Source: CAYFMP01 sp964344215 (GTDB lineage Bacteria; Pseudomonadota; Alphaproteobacteria; Rhodospirillales; Casp-alpha2). Taken from it: a DNA stretch of 64,000 bases. A model generated the notes under the pieces. It saw only the letters and a list, made by a program, of their open reading frames with translations. It was not told the DNA's origin and did not search any database. The translations under genes and the position numbers were made by a program. The stretch's first letter is position 1; each line of letters begins with the position of its first letter. The DNA lies in the NCBI GenBank assembly GCA_964344215.1, contig CAYFMP010000002.1, positions 69,769 to 133,768 of the forward strand, in the 5' to 3' direction. Below, in pieces: positions 36,468-45,376 of the stretch.

Positions 36468-37697
36468 TCATCCTTCAGCCGTCGTACCGGACAGAAGTTC
36501 GGTGCAGGCGGCCTTGACGTCGTCCTCGGTAATTTCGGCGACGCAGGGAAACGACTGGCTCTTGTCGGTACGCAGGTGGCACCGCCAGAAGCAGTGATAA
36601 CACTCCATCGCCCGGTAGGCGAACCGGGCGTGGGCAGGGCTCAGCTCCGGCGGATAGGGGACGAAACACCCGAAATGCCCGCCGCCGACGATGACCGCGG
36701 TCGGTGTCCCCAATCCGATGCTCAAATGGGCCGGGCCGGTGTCGTTGGTGACTACGAGGGCGGCGTGCGCAAGGACGTCGAGAAGCTGTTTCAGATCGGT
36801 CTTGCCGATGAGGTCGATGAAACCCTGTTTTTGGGAGGTACCGGCAAAGGCGTTTTTCCGGTTCTCCTCCTGCTCGTTGCCGACCACGCATACCCGATAG
36901 CCCTGGCCCAGAAACCACTTGGCGAGGCCGGCATAGCGGTCGATCGGCCAGCGCCGACCGGGCTCGTTGCTGCCGGGGTTGAGAACGACGTACGGGCTGC
37001 CCTCCGCGATCGGCGGCGGCGAAGCAGGCCAGCGCAGATCGGGTGCGACGGGCTCGATGTCGGTGCCGGCGACGGCCGAAAGAAAACGGTAGTGACGGAC
37101 GGTTTCGTGTGTCGAATAGGGGCCTGTATCGACGACGACGTCGACCTGGCTCAGGTAGTAGGCGAACTCGGGCCGGGTCCGTTCGCTGATGTAGGGCAGC
37201 GAGACGATCGAACGCGGCGCCCGGCATACCCAAGTCAAGCTGTCGGCCATCAAGGCGCGCCGGAAATACGAATCGTTGACGACGATCGCCGGCGCCATCG
37301 CCCGCACCCGCAGGTTGACCTGCAACCGATAGAGGGGCCGGCGCGCATAAGCGTGCTCGTTGATGGTTTCGACCCGGTAGCCCTCGAACAGGGCGGGTGC
37401 CAGCGGCGCCCAGCTCTCGCAGCCGAGTACGGTGATCTCCGAGGCGGCGACGCCGAAAGCCTCGGCGTAGCGATCGAGAGCGCCGCGAAACAGCACCATG
37501 TCGCCGATGCCGTCCATGCGCACCACGAGCAGGCCGTGGTGCGGACCGAGAACGGGCCAATGGTAGGCGATCAGGTCGAACAGCCGAAACAACCACCAGC
37601 GCCGCCGCATGCCGGCCGGCAGCAAGCGCCAGAAGCGACTCGTTTCGAACCGCGGCGGCGGCGGCGGTGTGCGCGCTGTGGGGTTCGAGCGAGCCAT
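36468..37697 (-). CDS. GT9 heptosyltransferase-like glycosyltransferase
   Basis: A 409-residue GT-B glycosyltransferase of family 9 (ADP-heptose:LPS heptosyltransferase-like). The N-terminal Rossmann half starts LLVVRMDGIGDMVLFRGAL (about 55-73); the C-terminal donor-binding half has VVLNPGSNEPGRRWPIDRYAGLAKWF and LVVTNDTGPAHLSIGLGTPTAVIVG. Several cysteines near the end (AMECYHCFWRCHLR, FPCVAEI) are notable, as in related C-terminal Cys clusters of GT9 proteins. A role in outer-membrane or surface glycan assembly is expected; the acceptor is unknown. It is 12 bp after the adenosine-kinase-like gene and 7 bp before ampG. Confidence 0.88.
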   Translation of the reverse strand: MARSNPTARTPPPPPRFETSRFWRLLPAGMRRRWWLFRLFDLIAYHWPVLGPHHGLLVVRMDGIGDMVLFRGALDRYAEAFGVAASEITVLGCESWAPLAPALFEGYRVETINEHAYARRPLYRLQVNLRVRAMAPAIVVNDSYFRRALMADSLTWVCRAPRSIVSLPYISERTRPEFAYYLSQVDVVVDTGPYSTHETVRHYRFLSAVAGTDIEPVAPDLRWPASPPPIAEGSPYVVLNPGSNEPGRRWPIDRYAGLAKWFLGQGYRVCVVGNEQEENRKNAFAGTSQKQGFIDLIGKTDLKQLLDVLAHAALVVTNDTGPAHLSIGLGTPTAVIVGGGHFGCFVPYPPELSPAHARFAYRAMECYHCFWRCHLRTDKSQSFPCVAEITEDDVKAACTELLSGTTAEG

Positions 37698-37709
37698 GGC
37701 GGGGAGAGC

Positions 37710-38702
37710 CTAGTTCAGCCTCTTTTCGACCAATTCCTTCAAGGAAACGTCCGGCCGCGCACCCATGTGCGAAATCACCTCGGCCGCCGCGATGCCGCCG
37801 ATACGGGCCGCCGCGGCGAGGTCGCGTCCTTGGGTCAGCCCGAACAGAAACCCTGCCGCATAGGCATCCCCGGCGCCGGTCGTATCGACGACGCGGTCCA
37901 GCGGCTCGGCGTCGACGACGTGAACCTCGTCGCCGGATACGATCACCGAACCCTTTTCGCTGCGGGTCAAGGCGGCGACACGGCAATGGGCGCGGACCTG
38001 CTGGAGCGCGTCGTCGAAGGCGTCGACCCGATAGAGCGAAAGGATTTCGTCCTCGTTGGCAAACAGGATGTCGACGTGGTGTTCGGCCAGTTCCAGGAAG
38101 TCGTCGCGGTGGCGTTCGACGCAGAACGGATCGGACAGGCTCAAGGACACTTCGCGCCCGGCCGCATGGGCAATATCGGAGGCCTTGACGAAGGCCTGCT
38201 TGGCCGCCGGCTTGTCCCAAAGGTAGCCTTCCAGGTAGGTGATTTCGGCGGCGGCGATGGCCGCCTCGTCGATGTCGCCGGGACCGAGCTCGACGCAGAC
38301 GCCGAGGAAGGTCTGCATGGTGCGTTCGGCATCCGGCGTCACCAGTATCATCGACGTCGCCGTCGGCTGTCCGTCGGCCGCCGGGGCGGTCTCGAAGTCG
38401 ACGCCGAGAGCGGTGATATCGTGGCGAAACACATTGCCGAGTTGATCGGCGCCGACCTTGCCGACAAAGGCCCCGCGCCCGCCGAGCGATGCGAGCCCGG
38501 CAATGGTGTTGGCCGCCGAGCCGCCCGAACACTCGATGGCAGGGCCGATTTTGTCGTAGAGGTTCTTCGCCCGCTCGGCGTCGATCAAGGTCATCGCGCC
38601 CTTGGCGAGCCCTTCGGCCAGCAACAACTCGTCGTCGGCGTGGACCATAACGTCGACGATGGCGTTGCCGACGCCGATCACGTCATACCGTGTTGCCGTC
38701 AT
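37710..38702 (-). CDS. PfkB-family adenosine kinase-like sugar kinase
   Basis: A 330-residue PfkB-type kinase. The N-terminal signature is CSGGSAANTIAGLASLGGRGAFVGKVGADQLG (about 58-90), and the C-terminal ATP/active-site motif VDTTGAGDAYAAGFLFGL (about 268-285) includes the catalytic Asp of GAGD. Length and pattern fit bacterial adenosine kinases, which convert adenosine to AMP, but ribokinase-type specificity cannot be excluded. It is the first of four close minus-strand genes; ATG 38702 is the start, and the 185-bp divergent spacer to the EI24 gene should contain the promoter. Confidence 0.85.
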   Translation of the reverse strand: MTATRYDVIGVGNAIVDVMVHADDELLLAEGLAKGAMTLIDAERAKNLYDKIGPAIECSGGSAANTIAGLASLGGRGAFVGKVGADQLGNVFRHDITALGVDFETAPAADGQPTATSMILVTPDAERTMQTFLGVCVELGPGDIDEAAIAAAEITYLEGYLWDKPAAKQAFVKASDIAHAAGREVSLSLSDPFCVERHRDDFLELAEHHVDILFANEDEILSLYRVDAFDDALQQVRAHCRVAALTRSEKGSVIVSGDEVHVVDAEPLDRVVDTTGAGDAYAAGFLFGLTQGRDLAAAARIGGIAAAEVISHMGARPDVSLKELVEKRLN

Positions 38703-38887
38703 CGGATGCTCCGTTTCCCTGTGATCGCGTGGCTCGCTCGGCCTCGGTGCAGTATAGCCGGCGAGTCATGCCTCACAACCGTTGCAGCACTTCTTCCCGA
38801 CACCGGGAAATGGCTTTGATCGAGCCGGTCCGCTTGATTAGAGTACACCCCACCCAACCACTTGGACTCCCGGTTTGCGAATTCACC

Positions 38888-39562
38888 ATGATCAGCGCGT
38901 TCTCGAAGGGCATCTCCCAGCTTAGCGACCGTCCCACTCAAAAGGTGCTCTGGTTCTGCATCGGGGCATCGGTGTTGGTGTTTGTCTGCCTGTGGTTTGT
39001 GATCGGCTTCGTTCTCATCGAGCATGTCTTCATCACGATCGGCTGGCTCGAATCGATCATCGATATCTTGGGCGGGCTGGCGACCTTGCTCCTGACCTGG
39101 TTCCTGTTTCCGGGAGTCGTCAGTGCCGTCGTCGGCCTGTTCCTCGAGCAAATCGCCGTTTGCGTCGAGGCTCGTCATTATCCCGGCCTGCCGAAGGTGG
39201 ATGGGCTTTCGTTTTCGCAGTCTTTGGCGGCGACGCTTCGATATCTGGCGGTGCTTCTCCTTCTCAACATGTTTCTGCTGGTGTTTCTGTTCGTGCCGCC
39301 CGTATTCCCTTTTGTCTTCTATTCGGTGAACGGTTATCTTCTCAGCCGGGAGTACTTCGAGATGGTCGCCCACCGCCGCTTGCCGCCGGCCGAAGCGCGC
39401 GCCTTGCGGCGCAAGAACAGAGCAACGCTGTTCGTGGCCGGCGTTGCCATCGCGGTGTTGCTGACCGTGCCGCTGGTCAACTTGCTGGCGCCGGTGATCG
39501 CGACCGCCGCCATGGTCCACCTGTTCGAGGCCTGGCGGAATCCAGCGACGCCCGACGGCTGA
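38888..39562 (+). CDS. EI24/CysZ-type integral membrane protein
   Basis: A 224-residue membrane protein with about four to six hydrophobic segments (for example about 20-42, 46-75, 115-140, 180-210) and the EI24/CysZ-like motif NGYLLSREYFEMVAHRRLPPAEARALRRKNRATLF. CysZ is a sulfate channel-like protein, but many alphaproteobacterial EI24 members are unassigned, so transport of sulfate is not claimed. ATG 38888 begins MISAFSKGISQLSD; upstream in-frame codons lie in the divergent promoter. It is 24 bp before the bactofilin gene and may be cotranscribed. Confidence 0.83.
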   Translation: MISAFSKGISQLSDRPTQKVLWFCIGASVLVFVCLWFVIGFVLIEHVFITIGWLESIIDILGGLATLLLTWFLFPGVVSAVVGLFLEQIAVCVEARHYPGLPKVDGLSFSQSLAATLRYLAVLLLLNMFLLVFLFVPPVFPFVFYSVNGYLLSREYFEMVAHRRLPPAEARALRRKNRATLFVAGVAIAVLLTVPLVNLLAPVIATAAMVHLFEAWRNPATPDG

Positions 39563-39586
39563 ACCACGGAAACCCAAGTTTAGGTG

Positions 39587-40231
39587 ATGAGCATGTTCAA
39601 CAAGAAAAAGGACGGAGACAAGCCGTCTTCCGACGAACCGAAATCGGACGACATTTCGGCGCCGCCCCTTAAACCCTTCTCCAGGAAGGGCTCGCACATT
39701 CCGGCCAAACCGCCGGCGGCGGCGACCTTTCACCCCGAAGTTCCGCGGCGGGTGCCGGACATCCCGGGCCCGGCTGCCCGCAGGGCCGACCGCCCGCTGG
39801 CTGGCGATGCCGACAGCAAGCGCCTGGTGATCGGGCGCGATATTCGCCTCAAGGGCGAGATCACGTCGTGCGACAAGCTCATCGTCGAGGGTCACGTGGA
39901 GGTCACGCTATCGAACGCTCGCGCCATCGAAGTCACGCCGAGCGGTTTCTTTAACGGCGTCGCCGACGTCGAGGAGGCCGAGATCAGCGGCCGCTACGAA
40001 GGCGAGCTGATCGCCCGCGATCGCCTCGTGGTCCGGGCCGGCGGCCGGATCAGCGGTGCCATACGCTATGGCCGCATCGTTATCGAATCGGGCGGCGAGA
40101 TCTCGGGCGACATGCAGACCCTGGGCCAAAGCGAGCCCGAGGCCGCCGAGCAGGCGGAAGCGCAGGAACCGGCTTCGAAATCGGCCGATAAACCGAAGGC
40201 GAAATCGTCGTCATCGACAAAGAAGAAATGA
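39587..40231 (+). CDS. bactofilin
   Basis: A 214-residue bactofilin, a beta-helical cytoskeletal protein that assembles filaments under the membrane and recruits wall enzymes. The DUF583 core (about 78-170) has repeating beta-strand turns: LVIGRDIRLKGEITSCDKLIVEGHVEV and ELIARDRLVVRAGGRISGAIRYGRIVIE. It is flanked by a charged, Pro-rich N-terminal tail (about 1-75) and a Glu/Ala/Lys-rich C-terminal tail. Start ATG 39587 is used (39584 GTG and 39593 ATG are alternatives). Its TGA overlaps the next gene start as ATGA. Proximity to wall-modification genes is suggestive only. Confidence 0.93.
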   Translation: MSMFNKKKDGDKPSSDEPKSDDISAPPLKPFSRKGSHIPAKPPAAATFHPEVPRRVPDIPGPAARRADRPLAGDADSKRLVIGRDIRLKGEITSCDKLIVEGHVEVTLSNARAIEVTPSGFFNGVADVEEAEISGRYEGELIARDRLVVRAGGRISGAIRYGRIVIESGGEISGDMQTLGQSEPEAAEQAEAQEPASKSADKPKAKSSSSTKKK

Positions 40232-40761
40232 GCGGGCGGCGTTTCGGGAGCCTTTCTCGGACAGGCGTTCGGGGGCCGGTCCGGATGGCCGTTCTAGCGG
40301 CGGCTCTCGCCATCGGCGCCTGCCAAAATACTCCCGGTCCCGTACATGCCGTTTCGGAAGCCCCGGAGCCGGTGGCCGAACCCCAGCAGCCGACACCGGA
40401 GGTCGCCTCGCCCGAACCGGCCCAGCCTGTCGAACAGGCGGTGGTACCGATGGCGCCGCCGGTACCGACGGTACCGGCCAAGGTCTACCCGGCTCCGGAT
40501 CACTTGAAGGGGCTCGATCGCGAGGCCGTCGTCAAGCTGCTCGGCGATCCCGGTTTCAAGCGCCGCGACACGCCGGCCGAAATCTGGCGATACCGGGCCG
40601 AGAGCTGCATTCTCGACGTCTTTCTATACCGCGACGGGAGCGGGCCGGTATTTCGGGTGACACATTTCGAGACGCGGCACCGGGGCAGCGCCGAGGAACT
40701 CTCCGCCAAGGAGTGTTTCGTCACCCTGCTGAAGGCCCGAGAGAACGCCGCGACCGGTTAG
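40228..40761 (+). CDS. SmpA/OmlA-like lipoprotein
   Basis: A 177-residue lipoprotein: basic N-terminus, hydrophobic core and lipobox LAIGAC (Cys32) for Lgt/Lsp/Lnt processing; a Pro/Glu/Val-rich linker (about 35-85), then a SmpA/BamE-like domain (LDREAVVKLLGDPGFKRRDTPAEIWRYRAESCILDVFLYRD). Two further cysteines are in the domain (about Cys126 and Cys160). The family includes BamE, but this protein has extra sequence and is not a clear BamE. Its ATG overlaps the bactofilin stop, so translation is coupled: an envelope role linked to the bactofilin is possible. Confidence 0.82.
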   Translation: MSGRRFGSLSRTGVRGPVRMAVLAAALAIGACQNTPGPVHAVSEAPEPVAEPQQPTPEVASPEPAQPVEQAVVPMAPPVPTVPAKVYPAPDHLKGLDREAVVKLLGDPGFKRRDTPAEIWRYRAESCILDVFLYRDGSGPVFRVTHFETRHRGSAEELSAKECFVTLLKARENAATG

Positions 40762-40790
40762 CGCCGCCGGGCCGGCCCGGGCGAGGCTCA

Positions 40791-41423
40791 CTAGACGGTT
40801 TTGCCCTTGAATCGGCAAAGGTCGTAGACGACGCAGGCGGCGCAGTCGGGTTTGCGCGCCTTACACACGTAGCGCCCGTGCAGGATCAGCCAGTGGTGCG
40901 CGTGCAGCTTCCATTTGCCGGGAGTCCGTTTCAGCAAACTCCTCTCCACGGCCAGCGGCGTTTTGCCGGGAGCCAGGCCAGTGCGGTTGGAAACCCGGTA
41001 GATATGGGTGTCGACGGCGATGGTCGGCTCCGAGAAGGCGACGTTGCGGACCACGTTGGCGGTCTTGCGCCCGACACCGGGCAGCGCCTCCAGGGCCGCT
41101 TGGTCGTTGGGGACCGCGCCGCCGTGCTTTTCGACGAGAATCTCGCTCAACCGGATCACGTTCTTGGCCTTGGTGTTATAGAGGCCGATCGACTTGATGT
41201 AGCCTTTCAGTTCGGCTTCGCCCAGCGCCACCATCTTTTCGGCCGAATCGGCTTTCTTGAAGAGCGGCTCGGTGGCTTTGTTGACGCCGGCGTCGGTGGC
41301 CTGCGCCGACAGCACCACGGCCACCAGCAGCGTATAAGCGTTGATGTATTCGAGATCGCTCCGCGGATCCGGGCGTGCGGCGGCCAGGCGCGCGTAAAAC
41401 TCGTCGATGTCGGATTTCCTCAT
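40791..41423 (-). CDS. nth: endonuclease III
   Basis: A 210-residue DNA glycosylase/AP lyase removing oxidised pyrimidines. The helix-hairpin-helix LPGVGRKTANVV holds the catalytic lysine (GRKTA), and the catalytic aspartate is in AVDTHIYRVSNR. The [4Fe-4S] ligands are complete: CKARKPDCAACVVYDLC near the end (C-x6-C-x2-C-x5-C). It is divergent from the DUF2244 gene with 55 bp between, the usual arrangement. Start ATG 41423 is followed by MRKSDIDEFYARL; no oddities. Confidence 0.96.
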   Translation of the reverse strand: MRKSDIDEFYARLAAARPDPRSDLEYINAYTLLVAVVLSAQATDAGVNKATEPLFKKADSAEKMVALGEAELKGYIKSIGLYNTKAKNVIRLSEILVEKHGGAVPNDQAALEALPGVGRKTANVVRNVAFSEPTIAVDTHIYRVSNRTGLAPGKTPLAVERSLLKRTPGKWKLHAHHWLILHGRYVCKARKPDCAACVVYDLCRFKGKTV

Positions 41424-41478
41424 GCCTCCCCCTTTTCGAAATCTTTTGCACCGATTTGCGATTTTCCTATGATAGGCG

Positions 41479-41973
41479 ATGATCCGAAACCAGGCGAGCG
41501 ATGTCCTTTTTCACGCCGAGCTTCGGCCCAATCGCAGCGCCGGCCTCAGCGTCGCCAATAACGTGCTGATCTTTCTCCTCGTCGTTTTCGTGCCGACGGC
41601 GATCGGGTTCACGCTGGCCGGGGCCTGGCCGGTGTTCGGATTTTTGGGATTGGAGCTTGTCCTGTTGTACGGGGCGCTGCGCCTGAACCTGAGATCGAGC
41701 CGGGTCGTCGAGACCATCGCCGTCACCCGTTCCCGCCTGACGGTGCATCGCCGCAACCCATGGGGCCGCGACCAATCCTGGTCCCTGCAGCCGCAATGGC
41801 TGAACGTCGACGCCGACCGGCGGGGCCGCCTCGAGCTTCGATCGCAGGGCCGCATCCTGGCCCTCGGCGCCTTCCTGACCCGGGCCGAGCGAGTGGCGCT
41901 GGCCGATAAGCTGCAACGGGCGCTGGCTGCCCTGGCCCAACCGTGCCGGCCGACCGTTCCGGACACCGCGTAA
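41479..41973 (+). CDS. DUF2244 integral membrane protein
   Basis: A 164-residue DUF2244 protein: SDVLFHAELRPNRSAGLSVAN leads into two transmembrane helices (about 27-49 and 54-68), then a cytosolic PH-like region (VETIAVTRSRLTVHRRNPWG). Function unknown; these are usually small membrane proteins next to nth in alphaproteobacteria, as here. It converges with dapB, 14 bp apart. Confidence 0.86.
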   Translation: MIRNQASDVLFHAELRPNRSAGLSVANNVLIFLLVVFVPTAIGFTLAGAWPVFGFLGLELVLLYGALRLNLRSSRVVETIAVTRSRLTVHRRNPWGRDQSWSLQPQWLNVDADRRGRLELRSQGRILALGAFLTRAERVALADKLQRALAALAQPCRPTVPDTA

Positions 41974-41987
41974 GAAACGATAGCGCC

Positions 41988-42788
41988 CTAGGTCAGGTCC
42001 AGCACGTCGCGCATGGAATAGAGACCGGGCGGATTGCCGGCGCACCACAGCGCCGCGCGCACCGCGCCGGTGGCGAAAACGTTGCGCGACGAGGCCTTGT
42101 GGGTCAGCTCGATGCGTTCGCCGGGGCCGGCGAAGACGACGCTGTGATCGCCGAACACATCGCCGCCGCGCAGACTGGCGAAACCGATGCGGCCGACCGC
42201 TCGTTCGCCGGTGTGGCCGTCGCGGCCGCGGTCCGAAACCGCTTCGAGGTCGACGCCGCGCCCGGCCGCCGCCGCCGCGCCCAGCATCAGCGCGGTGCCG
42301 GACGGCGCATCGACCTTGTGGCGGTGATGCATTTCGACGACCTCGACGTCGTATTCCGCACCCAACACCGCCGCCGCCCGCTCGGTCAGGCCGAGCAGCA
42401 GATTGACGCCGAGGCTCATGTTGCCGGCCTGGACGATGGCCGTCCTTTCCGCCGCCCTCGCCAGCGCCTGCATGTCGTCGGTACCGAGTCCGGTGGTCCC
42501 GACGACCAGGGCGACGCCGGTTTCGGCGGCGAGCTCGGCGTGGGCGACGGTTGCGGCCGGGGCCGTGAAGTCGAGGACGACGTCGGAGTCCGCGAACAGC
42601 TCGGCGGCATCGTCGGTGACCCGGTGCCCGGGCTCCTCGTAACCGGCCAGCGACGCCAGGTCGGCGCCGATGTATTCGCTGCCCGGCTGCTCGGTGCCGC
42701 CGGCGAGCTCGGCCCCCTCGGTGACGATAACCTCGGCCACCAGCATCCGGCCCATGCGTCCGGCGCATCCCGTTACTCCGATTTTCAT
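41988..42788 (-). CDS. dapB: 4-hydroxy-tetrahydrodipicolinate reductase
   Basis: DapB makes tetrahydrodipicolinate in lysine/diaminopimelate synthesis. The 266-residue protein has the NAD(P) motif IGVTGCAGRMGRML, the conserved VVGTTGL loop and the substrate motif VEMHHRHKVDAPSGTALML (catalytic His). It converges with the DUF2244 gene. Upstream (42789-43122) is AT-richer DNA with a TTAA-N6-TTAA motif that may be regulatory. Length and motifs are normal. Confidence 0.97.
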   Translation of the reverse strand: MKIGVTGCAGRMGRMLVAEVIVTEGAELAGGTEQPGSEYIGADLASLAGYEEPGHRVTDDAAELFADSDVVLDFTAPAATVAHAELAAETGVALVVGTTGLGTDDMQALARAAERTAIVQAGNMSLGVNLLLGLTERAAAVLGAEYDVEVVEMHHRHKVDAPSGTALMLGAAAAAGRGVDLEAVSDRGRDGHTGERAVGRIGFASLRGGDVFGDHSVVFAGPGERIELTHKASSRNVFATGAVRAALWCAGNPPGLYSMRDVLDLT

Positions 42789-43122
42789 GGCCGTTTCTCC
42801 CTCGACGCAAGCGTTGGCGATTGTTTAGGCGAGGGGCGGGCGGAAGGCCAGCCCTTCCCGATCAACGGTTCGGCGCCGGCTGCCTCGAAGCTCGGATAGG
42901 GCGCCTTAAGCCTTTGTTTTAAAGGGACACCGATGGAAAGGAAACGGAACGGCGCCAATTTCAAACCTTAACATTCTTTAACGTCTTCGGCGGACGCCAC
43001 GCGGTCGTTACGATTTCGCAATAAACCCGTTTCCCGTCGATCGCCGCGCTTGCCTGAACAACACAAAGCACGAACATATACCATTTAAATAGGATTGTCA
43101 AGTAAAAAAGCGGATTTTTTCC
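42789..43122. other. 334-bp gene-free spacer upstream of dapB
   Basis: No supported gene is seen. The right half is AT-rich relative to neighbours and contains TTAA-CATTCT-TTAA at 42968-42981, similar to CtrA boxes but with six instead of the canonical seven spacer bases. Near 43103-43118 a short A-run/T-run pair around GCGGA is too weak to be called a terminator. The dapB promoter presumably lies here. Confidence 0.5.
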
Positions 43123-43794
43123 TTAATCTCCTATGCTGCACGCCAGGGTCTTGGAGATATGGGCCAGCGGCAGCCCGCTTTCGGCCGCCCAGCCGTTGAA
43201 GGCGGCCTGCACCGCAGCCATCGCGCTCTTCGAGGTCGGCTCCTTGTCGACGACGCCGGCGGCGATCAGCGCCGCGCTCACGTCGGTGCTCAGGATGAAG
43301 CCGTCGCGGCCCATGAAGCGCAGGAAAATCTGGCCGCTCCGGCCTCCTAAGCGGGCGCCGCAGGTTTTCAGCAACTCCAGCAGCCCGACGAAGTCGTCGT
43401 TCGGCCAGTCGGCGAAACAGGCGGCGGCCGAGCCGTACTGGAGGGCAAGATCGACCAGCAGGGCGGCGTTGTGGCCGACGGTGGCGATCTTCTGGCCGTT
43501 GCGGACGATGCGTGGGTCCTTCAGCAGCCGGTCCGTATCCTCGTCGGACCACAGCGACAGGCGCGCAGGGTCGAAGCCCCCGAAGGCCGCCTCGAAGCCG
43601 TCCCACTTGTCGTCGATCACTTTCCACCTGAAGCCGGCCTGGAAGATGCGCCTGGTCATGCCGGAAAGCCAGCGGTCGTCGGGAATGCGCTTCAGCTCGG
43701 CCGGGCTTTTCACCGCCGGCATCAGCGCCGCCAGCGCCGCCGGCCCGCCCTTGCGGGCTTCGGCTTGCGATTGCAGAACCTTAAACTCGGTCAT
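43123..43794 (-). CDS. DNA-3-methyladenine glycosylase I-like protein (COG2818-type)
   Basis: A 223-residue protein resembling the Tag/COG2818 glycosylases: WLSGMTRRIFQAGFRWKVIDDKWDGFEAAFGGFDPARLSLWSDED (about 43-88), then LRFMGRDGFILSTDVSAALIAAGVV (helix-hairpin-helix-type region). Such enzymes excise 3-methyladenine after alkylation damage. The usual C-terminal zinc ligands of E. coli Tag are not clear; a Cys is near the end (TLACSIGD). The gene stands alone on the minus strand between the dapB spacer and a beta-propeller remnant. Start ATG 43794. Confidence 0.8.
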   Translation of the reverse strand: MTEFKVLQSQAEARKGGPAALAALMPAVKSPAELKRIPDDRWLSGMTRRIFQAGFRWKVIDDKWDGFEAAFGGFDPARLSLWSDEDTDRLLKDPRIVRNGQKIATVGHNAALLVDLALQYGSAAACFADWPNDDFVGLLELLKTCGARLGGRSGQIFLRFMGRDGFILSTDVSAALIAAGVVDKEPTSKSAMAAVQAAFNGWAAESGLPLAHISKTLACSIGD

Positions 43795-43883
43795 GACGCC
43801 CTCTCATAGCGATAGGGCATATTATGGAACAGGGGTCGGGCGCAAGGCGGCGAGACCGCAGTAGAAAAGACCGACAAGCACGA

Positions 43884-43913
43884 CCGGCCGCCGGTACAAC
43901 AACCGGCGGCCGG
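43884..43913 (-). terminator. strong hairpin after the beta-propeller remnant
   Basis: CCGGCCGCCGGT (43884-43895) pairs perfectly with 43902-43913 around a 6-nt loop: a 12-bp GC-rich stem. On the minus strand a T-containing but interrupted stretch follows, so it may end transcription of the remnant at 43952-44530 rather inefficiently, or act through Rho. Confidence 0.6.
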
Positions 43914-43951
43914 ACGCTCGATCTCCGTGACCCTTGGAAACCGGTGCCGGC

Positions 43952-44530
43952 CTAATGCCCGGCCAGGTCGTTCCACTTGGGCAGCAACACGATGCAGTTG
44001 GGGTTGAATCCCTTGTTCTTCAGGGTATCGACGGAAGCCACCACTTCCTGGGTGTTGCGGTCGAGCACCGTGATCGAACCGTCGTCCATGCCCTCGAGGT
44101 TGATAAACGCGTTCTGCACGAAGGCGTAGCGGCCGGCCTTGTCGAAGCCGACGTGATGGGCGCCCGCCGCCGTCTTGGTGGTCTTCAAGAGCTTCGGCTT
44201 GGCCGGGTCGGACGAGATGTCGAAGCTGTGGAAGTGACCCGGGTTGGCCGTCGTCACGTAAAGGCGGTCGGCCGTCTCGTTGAAGTAGAGCTCCAAGGGC
44301 ACGTTGGAGCCCGAACCCTCGAAGCTGTGGGCGCGGGCGACGTCGAAGCCCTTGCTCGCGGCGTTCCAGGTCGCCGTCCACAGCTCGTTGCCGAACATGT
44401 TGGTGACGTAGGCGACCGGCGGGTTGGCGCCGGGCACGAACAGGATCTCGACCGGCGAGACGCCCGACGGCGAGGGCTTGTCGGAGAGCTTGTAGGTCTC
44501 GAGCGGCCGGGCCGCTCCGTATGGGCAACC
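43952..44530 (-). pseudogene. 5'-truncated beta-propeller (YncE/selenium-binding-like) remnant
   Basis: An open frame encodes about 190 residues of a repeat protein with propeller-like blades: VAYVTNMFGNELWTATWN, DRLYVTTANPGHFHSFDIS, GRYAFVQNAFINLEG and SITVLDRNTQEVVASVDTL, ending LLPKWNDLAGH. There is no credible start: upstream of ARPLETYKL (about 44515) the frame runs into the SDR promoter with unrelated residues and no signal peptide. The usual members are about twice as long. It is therefore likely the 3' half of a gene cut by a rearrangement or replacement bringing in the SDR. A short independently expressed gene cannot be excluded. Confidence 0.65.
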
Positions 44531-44616
44531 AGGCTTGCCAGAGCCGAGCCGCCTCCCTAGGCTTCCGGCGACGTATTCCGTACGCCGCAAGCGGCAGCTT
44601 TCAAAGAAGGACTGAC

Positions 44617-45360
<744 letters not shown>

Positions 45361-45376
45361 GGGCGCATCGCCGGGT

